DNA from: DASTQL01 sp035761805
GTDB lineage: Bacteria > Actinomycetota > Actinomycetes > Jiangellales > Jiangellaceae
NCBI GenBank assembly: GCA_035761805.1
Contig: DASTQL010000051.1
Span: forward strand, 1-54,729
DNA: 54,729 nucleotides
Direction of reading: 5' to 3'
Both the position numbers and the translations under genes were made by a program. The notes beneath the pieces are model-generated. The model saw only the letters and a list, made by a program, of their open reading frames with translations, was not told the origin of the DNA and searched no databases. This document shows, piece after piece, positions 50,626 through 54,729 of the stretch; the first letter of the stretch is position 1, and each line of letters begins with the position of its first letter.

Positions 50626-51330
50626 GTGACCGGCTTGCGCCCGGCGGTCGCCGTCGCGGTCGCCGCGGCGGTGTCCGCGATCGCTCCGGCGTGCTCTGAT
50701 GCGCCGGCCGCCGAGACGCCCACGCCCGCCGAACGGCTGGCCGAGGCCAAGGACGTGCTCGACGCCACGCCGTCGGTCTCGGTCGAGCTCACCGGCGAGG
50801 GCCTGCCGACGACCGGCATCGTGCTCGTCTCGGGCACCGGGGTGGCGGCCCACCCGTCGTCCTTCGAAGGGGAGCTGCGGATCGCCCAGTCGGGCCTGGC
50901 GGCAACCGTTCCCCTGGTGTCGGTCGACGGCACGGTGTGGGCCCAGCTGCCCTTCACCACGACCTTCACGGAGGTCGACCCGTCGTCCTTCGGGGTCGGC
51001 GACCCCGGGCGGCTGATCGACATCGAGGCGGGGGTCTCGGGCCTGCTCACCGCCGATCCCGACCCGGACGACCTCGGCGAGGTCCGCGTGGAGGGCGAGG
51101 TGCTGGAGGAGTACGAGGCCGTGCTCCCCGGTGCCGTGGTCGGGTCGTTGCTCACCATCGCCGACCGTGGCGCCACGGTGAGCGCCCGGTTCGCCGTCGA
51201 CCCGGCGACGTCGGAGCTGCGTCGGGCGGTGCTCGCCGGTCCGTTCTACACCGGAGGGGGCGAGCAGACCTACACGCTGCTCCTGGACGACTACGGCGTC
51301 GAGGCCGACATCCGTGCGCCGACCGGCTGA
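50626..51330 (+). CDS. LppX/LprAFG-family lipoprotein (LprG-like)
   Basis: A 234-residue lipoprotein. The signal peptide LRPAVAVAVAAAVSAIAPAC anchors at C23; an acidic/Pro linker and the LppX_LprAFG fold follow (for example VSVELTGEGLPTTGIVLVSGTGVA, IEAGVSGLLTADPDPDDLGEVRVEGE). Mycobacterial LprG has a hydrophobic pocket for lipids such as triacylglycerides and works with the MFS protein P55 (Rv1410c). Here too the next gene is an MFS permease, overlapping by 17 nt. Carrying a lipid or glycolipid across the envelope is therefore likely but inferred. GTG start, 13 bp after parC. Confidence 0.9.
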   Translation: MTGLRPAVAVAVAAAVSAIAPACSDAPAAETPTPAERLAEAKDVLDATPSVSVELTGEGLPTTGIVLVSGTGVAAHPSSFEGELRIAQSGLAATVPLVSVDGTVWAQLPFTTTFTEVDPSSFGVGDPGRLIDIEAGVSGLLTADPDPDDLGEVRVEGEVLEEYEAVLPGAVVGSLLTIADRGATVSARFAVDPATSELRRAVLAGPFYTGGGEQTYTLLLDDYGVEADIRAPTG

Positions 51331-53122
51331 ACCGACGGGGTCGGGCCGGCCCGGGGGGCTGCCTGCCACGTCGGGCCGCGCCGCGCTCGGACTGGCGACG
51401 GTCGCCGTCCTGGTGTCCTCGGCCGACACCTACGTCGTCGTGCTGGCGCTCCCGGACATCATGGTGGGCGTCGGCCTCGACGTGACCGAGCTGCAGCGGG
51501 CGGCTCCGATCGTCTCGGTGTTCCTCCTGGGCTTCGTCGCCGTGCTGCCGCTGCTCGGCAGGCTCGCCGACCACTACGGCCGCCTGCCGGTGCTGCTGGG
51601 GTCCCTGGTCGTCTTCGCCGGCGGCTCCCTGGTGACCGCGGTCGCGGGTGACCTCACCTCGGTCGTGGTGGGCCGGTTCCTGCAGGGCGTCGGGAGTGGC
51701 GGGATCCTGCCCGTGACCCTGGCGCTGGTCGCCGACCTCTACCCGGCACCCCGGCGCGGCGTGCCGCTCGGTGTGGTCAGCGCGGTCCAGGAGCTGGGTA
51801 CGCTCGTCGGCCCGCTCGTGGGTGCCGTCGTGCTGGCGGTGGCCGACTGGCGGGCGATCTTCTGGCTCACCATGACACTGGGGCTGGTCCTCGCCGGCGG
51901 GCTGCTCGTGCTCGGGCGCTCCCGCCGTACGCGCCGCGGCGGGCCGCCTGACCTCCCCGGGGCTCTGCTGCTCGCATCGGCCGCCGTGGCGGCCGTGCTC
52001 GCACTCGTCCGCCCGGATCCCCTCGTCTCCAGCGTCCGGTGGGGTACGCCGTGGGTCCCCATCGTCGAGGGCCGCGGGCCCACGGCCCCTGTTGCCGTGG
52101 CCGCCGTCCTGCTCCTGGCCGCCTGGGTGGTGCGCGAGCTCACGGCGGCGCACCCATGGGTCGACCTGCGGCGAGCGCCGAGCGTTGCGCGCGAGGTCGA
52201 CCTGCTCGGTGCCCTGCTGGCGGCCGTCGCCCTGGGGGGTGTGGTGCTGGCCTTCGCCACGGCGGACGCCTCGGTCGAGGTGGTCTCCCCCGCCGCGCCG
52301 GCCTACCTCGCTGTGTCGGCGGTGGCTGCGGTGGGGCTGGCGGTGCGCCAGCGACGCGCGGCCGACCCACTTCTCCCGCTCGACCGGCTACGCCACCCCG
52401 CGGCCTGGGGGTCGATGCTGGTGAGCCTGCTGCTGGGTGCCGCGCTCATCGCCGTCATGATCCAGGTCCCCGTCTACGCACGGACCGCCCTGACCGGGGA
52501 GACCCAGCTCGATGCGGCGGTCTACCTCATGCGCTTCCTGGCAGGGATGCCGGTGGGCGCGCTCCTGGGCGGGTGGGCCGTGCGGCACCGTTCCCCCGGG
52601 GCGGTGGCCGGGCTGGGGATGGGCGTGGCGGCCGCCGGGCTGGCACACGTCACGACGTGGAGCCTGGGGACGATCCAGGGCCGCACCGACGACGTGGTCC
52701 TCCTCGTCACCGGCCTCGGCTTCGGGCTCGCGATCGCGCCGATCAACGCCGCGCTGCTCGCCACGACCCCGGCCTCGGTGCACGGGCGGGCGACGGCGCT
52801 CTTGGTCGTGGCCCGGACGATCGGCAAGCTCGTCGGGCTGTCGGCCCTGACCGCCCTGGGGCTGCGAGCCTTCTACCGCGCCCAGGCGGACGTGGAGTCG
52901 CCCGGTGTGCTGTGCCCGGAGGATCCGCTGAACTGCCCGCCGTACGCCCAGGCGGTGCAGGAGACCCTCCTGGCGCAAGTGCACGCGAGCCTGGCGGGTG
53001 CGGCGGCGTGTGCAGCACTGGCGGCCGTGCTGGCGGTCCTGCTCCTGCGCTCCCGCCCGGCCTCCTCCCCATCCTCGCCGACCGAGCCCCGGAGTCCCGG
53101 CTCCACTAGCGTGCCGCCGTGA
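51314..53122 (+). CDS. MFS transporter, 14-helix DHA2 type (P55-like)
   Basis: A 602-residue permease with about 14 hydrophobic helices. VSSADTYVVVLALPDIMVGVGLD starts helix 1, GRLADHYGRLPVLLGSL is motif A, and VGRFLQGVGSGGILPVTLALVADLYP is motif B/C-like. An extracytoplasmic loop near the end holds a Cys pair (GVLCPEDPLNCPP). Overlap with the LprG-like gene and the M. tuberculosis lprG-P55 precedent point to joint export of a lipid or drug. Its stop overlaps the carbonic anhydrase start (GTGA). Confidence 0.9.
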   Translation: MRRPAEPTGSGRPGGLPATSGRAALGLATVAVLVSSADTYVVVLALPDIMVGVGLDVTELQRAAPIVSVFLLGFVAVLPLLGRLADHYGRLPVLLGSLVVFAGGSLVTAVAGDLTSVVVGRFLQGVGSGGILPVTLALVADLYPAPRRGVPLGVVSAVQELGTLVGPLVGAVVLAVADWRAIFWLTMTLGLVLAGGLLVLGRSRRTRRGGPPDLPGALLLASAAVAAVLALVRPDPLVSSVRWGTPWVPIVEGRGPTAPVAVAAVLLLAAWVVRELTAAHPWVDLRRAPSVAREVDLLGALLAAVALGGVVLAFATADASVEVVSPAAPAYLAVSAVAAVGLAVRQRRAADPLLPLDRLRHPAAWGSMLVSLLLGAALIAVMIQVPVYARTALTGETQLDAAVYLMRFLAGMPVGALLGGWAVRHRSPGAVAGLGMGVAAAGLAHVTTWSLGTIQGRTDDVVLLVTGLGFGLAIAPINAALLATTPASVHGRATALLVVARTIGKLVGLSALTALGLRAFYRAQADVESPGVLCPEDPLNCPPYAQAVQETLLAQVHASLAGAAACAALAAVLAVLLLRSRPASSPSSPTEPRSPGSTSVPP

Positions 53123-53613
53123 GTGACTTCGACGACGTCCTGGCGGCCAACGCCCACTACGCCGAGGGCTTCGACCTGGGCGGGCTCGACGCCGTGGCCC
53201 GGGCCGGGCTCGCCATCGTGACGTGCATGGACTCCCGCATCGACCCACTGGCCATGACCGGCCTGCGGGCAGGCGACGTGAAGATCCTGCGCAACGCAGG
53301 GGCCCGGGTCACCGACGACGTCCTGCGCACCCTCGTCCTGGCCACCCACCTGCTCGGGGTGGACCGGATCATGGTCGTCCCGCACACCAACTGCAAGATG
53401 GCCAGCGCGACGCAGGAGCAGATCGTCGAGGTCATCCGGGAGGGTTCGGGGATCGACACCCGCAGCCTGGAGTTCGGCGTCGTCCGGGACCAGCGCTGGT
53501 CGCTGCTCGTCGACGTGGAGCGGATCCGGCACTGGCCGTTCCTCCCACCGGGTGTCCGGGTCGGCGGTTTCGTCTACGACGTCTACACGGGCCGCCTCGA
53601 CCAGGTCGTCTGA
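53119..53613 (+). CDS. Beta-class carbonic anhydrase
   Basis: A 164-residue zinc enzyme interconverting CO2 and bicarbonate. Zinc ligands are C36 (TCMDSRID), H89 and C92 (PHTNCKM); the catalytic dyad D38/R40 is intact. Short single-domain form typical of actinobacteria. GTG start overlapping the MFS stop, so the last gene of the lipoprotein-MFS unit. The metabolic link to lipid export is not obvious. An intergenic repeat begins 14 nt after its stop. Confidence 0.92.
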   Translation: MSDFDDVLAANAHYAEGFDLGGLDAVARAGLAIVTCMDSRIDPLAMTGLRAGDVKILRNAGARVTDDVLRTLVLATHLLGVDRIMVVPHTNCKMASATQEQIVEVIREGSGIDTRSLEFGVVRDQRWSLLVDVERIRHWPFLPPGVRVGGFVYDVYTGRLDQVV

Positions 53614-53627
53614 GCCGAGCCCCGATC

Positions 53628-53714
53628 GACCACGTTCACCACCCTCGCCGGGCCATCACCAGGCTTCGACGCCTGGGGGTGACCCCACCGGCCTGGTGGT
53701 GGACGGCATCGGAG
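53628..53714 (+). repeat. Intergenic repeat, copy B
   Basis: An 87-bp element matching 17581-17666 in the same orientation, with 13 mismatches and one indel by hand alignment. It folds: CCAGGC pairs with GCCTGG around TTCGAC, flanked by TCACC/GGTGA. The inner bases differ from copy A while pairing remains possible, which suggests that structure is what is kept. Confidence 0.75.
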
Positions 53715-53744
53715 CCGGTTCGCGGGCCCGGGGTCTCGTCGCGA

Positions 53745-54120
53745 TCACGCGGAGTCGTCGGCTCCGGAGGGCTGCGATGGCCGGGGCTCGGGAGGCCGGA
53801 CGACCTCGACGGCGAGCCCGACGTCCGCGTCACGGACCTCCCGCAGCGTCACCTCGACCTCGGCGGAGATGCGGTCACGGGAGTCGGCGGTGCAGGTGAT
53901 CCAGGCACCTACCTCGGCGACCAGGTCGCTGGGGCAGCGGGCCTGCTCGCGGTCGATGCCCAGCTCCCAGGAGATCCAGGCCTCCACGTCATCGGCCGAG
54001 ACCACCGCGGGCGAGAAGTCGAATCGTGGTGGACTCCTCCCACTCGACGACCTGCTCGCCTCGGACGGTGACATCGCAGCGGTCGGCGTCGCGTGGTAGC
54101 TGAAGCTCGTGTACGACGGG
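53745..54120 (-). pseudogene. DUF4333-like protein fragment, N-terminal reading frame disrupted
   Basis: The frame ending at 53745 encodes a DUF4333-like domain (FDFSPAVVSADDVEAWISWELG, then CPSDLVAEVGAWITC with two cysteines 14 apart, then a beta-rich end). These domains occur in actinobacterial secreted or membrane proteins. Upstream of about 54025 this frame becomes Ser/Arg-rich and loses protein character. Another frame reads sensibly there (HELQLPRDADRCDVTVRGEQ, then VVEWEESTT). A one-base shift near 54020-54030 would join the two. No signal peptide is recoverable. It could be a decayed gene or a sequence error; the start is unknown. Confidence 0.45.
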
Positions 54121-54370
54121 CCGGCACGTCGAGCGGAGCCTCCTGCCGTGGGGGCAGCTCAGGGACGTGCCACGGCGGAGGAGACTCCGGAGGTTGCGAG
54201 AGCGGCGCACCGGCCACCCACGGGCCGGTCCGGTCGGACTCTCGACGGTCCACTGGTCGCTGTTCACGACGACCCCTTCGGCAGTCCAGGCCGGGTGACA
54301 GCGCGTGACTCCGTCGGCGGGAGAGCCCGGGAATCGGAGAGCATGGTGTGACGCGCCCAGCGTGACGTGG
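54121..54370. other. Region with no supported gene
   Basis: No frame on either strand has a convincing start, signal or domain. A Pro-rich minus-strand stretch around 54140-54230 (PPPWHVPELPPRQ) might be the proline-rich N-terminus of the DUF4333-like gene in yet another frame, but this is weak. GC is slightly lower than elsewhere. Confidence 0.4.
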
Positions 54371-54729
54371 TTAGCCGATCGGGGCGTTGGTGATCTCCTT
54401 GCCCTTTGCCTCCGCTTGCGCAAGGAGGTTGCCAGCATTCCCCTGGGCAGCGAAGCACAGTCGAGCCCGTCGGCCTGCGTTCGCTCCTCGGGCGTGCCCA
54501 CCACGACGGCGCCGCTCTCGTCGCTGGCACCGGCGGCGGTGTCGAAGCACTGCGCGCCCTCGTCGTACTGGGCGCACGCCTGGGCGACGATCGCATGAAC
54601 GGGCTGCAGCCGTTCCGTCGGGGAACCGATTCGCGCCAGCTCACGACTGCACTCGCCCAAGGCGCTCCCGAGCGCGACCATCATCGCCCTGGTCAGATTG
54701 ATCTCCGATGCCATGAACGGCTCGTCGAT
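54371..54729 (-). pseudogene. 3' part of an unrecognised gene with an apparent frameshift (5' partial)
   Basis: From the right edge one frame reads IDEPFMASEINLTRAMMVAL through CSRELARIGSPTERLQPVHA, CAQYDEGAQCFDTAAG and ERTQADGLDC, with regular protein composition and several cysteines. After about 54460 this frame turns Arg/Ser-rich. The neighbouring frame instead continues as FAAQGNAGNLLAQAEAKGKE, then ITNAPIG and a TAA at 54373-54371. Joining them needs one missing base between about 54451 and 54462. I do not recognise the family; the Cys content suggests an exported protein. It is a frameshifted gene, a sequencing error or, less likely, programmed frameshifting. Confidence 0.55.

Noticed and set aside
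48039..51176. A 1045-codon minus-strand open frame opposite parC and the lipoprotein gene
   Set aside because: It is an antisense shadow of strongly GC3-biased coding sequence: low-complexity His/Asp/Arg-rich composition, no domain, while the plus strand has unmistakable topoisomerase motifs.
1..54729. CRISPR arrays, tRNA/rRNA genes, insertion sequences, prophage or defence genes
   Set aside because: No regularly spaced repeats, no tRNA-like cloverleaf with CCA-proximal stem in the intergenic gaps, and no transposase, integrase, nuclease or toxin-antitoxin motif was found by reading; intergenic space is small nearly everywhere.

Overview
This is chromosomal DNA from a high-GC Gram-positive bacterium of the Actinomycetota. 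The evidence is very high GC with strong third-position bias, frequent GTG starts, stop/start overlaps of the GTGA/ATGA type, and lineage-typical genes: SepH, DUF3159, DUF3710, DUF4193 and DUF3093 proteins, a ferrochelatase with C-terminal cysteines, an LppX/LprG-type lipoprotein and a septum-formation lipoprotein. Gene order from about 21.1 to 30.7 kb matches what I remember of Mycobacterium tuberculosis Rv2689c-Rv2701c. No mycolic-acid genes are present. A relative of Nocardioidaceae (Propionibacteriales) is my guess, but the family is not proven.

Layout. 0-3.5 kb: tail of a probable DUF3000 gene, RNase D, an FAD oxidoreductase and an AlkD-like DNA glycosylase. 3.5-6.9 kb: a fadA-fadB beta-oxidation operon behind a promoter/operator. 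7.0-11.2 kb: septum-formation lipoprotein, dxs with an alpha/beta hydrolase, and a small membrane protein. 11.2-17.4 kb (minus strand): a sugar ABC transporter of the xylose/ribose type (binding lipoprotein, single-domain ATPase, permease), a ROK regulator and an MFS-cyclic-nucleotide-binding fusion. 17.7-21.0 kb: a conserved hypothetical protein and aconitase. 21.1-26.7 kb: a TRAM-type RNA m5U methyltransferase, a KimA/APC-like permease divergent from two TrkA-type proteins, and DUF3159. 26.7-31.8 kb: OB-fold protein, DUF3710, dut, thioesterase, DUF3093, DUF4193, inositol monophosphatase and ferrochelatase. 31.9-38.0 kb: MFS, aldonolactone oxidase family, TRIC-type channel, sepH, and an ECF sigma factor with a companion gene. 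38.0-43.4 kb: phosphodiesterase, DUF5998, a GNAT-acyl-CoA synthetase fusion, then psuG. 43.4-48.0 kb: psuK-like kinase and a fructose operon (DeoR regulator, fruK, PTS IIA, PTS IIBC). 48.2-53.6 kb: topoisomerase IV subunit A, an LprG-like lipoprotein, a P55-like MFS and a beta-carbonic anhydrase. 53.6-54.7 kb: a poorly preserved stretch with a DUF4333-like reading frame and the frameshifted 3' part of another gene.

How it works together. Most of the window is housekeeping: fatty-acid oxidation, isoprenoid and haem synthesis, TCA cycle, nucleotide hygiene, cell division and topology. Two sugar-uptake systems each carry a local regulator. The fructose system lacks HPr and enzyme I here, and the ABC system lacks a catabolic enzyme here. 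I see no CRISPR array, tRNA, rRNA, transposase, phage gene or recognisable defence island.

The less ordinary signals are: an 86-87 bp intergenic repeat present twice 36 kb apart; repeated operator half-sites at the sugar ABC promoter; several TAnnnT boxes placed 6-9 nt before GTG or ATG starts, suggesting leaderless mRNAs; a likely CTG start; and broken reading frames at the right edge.
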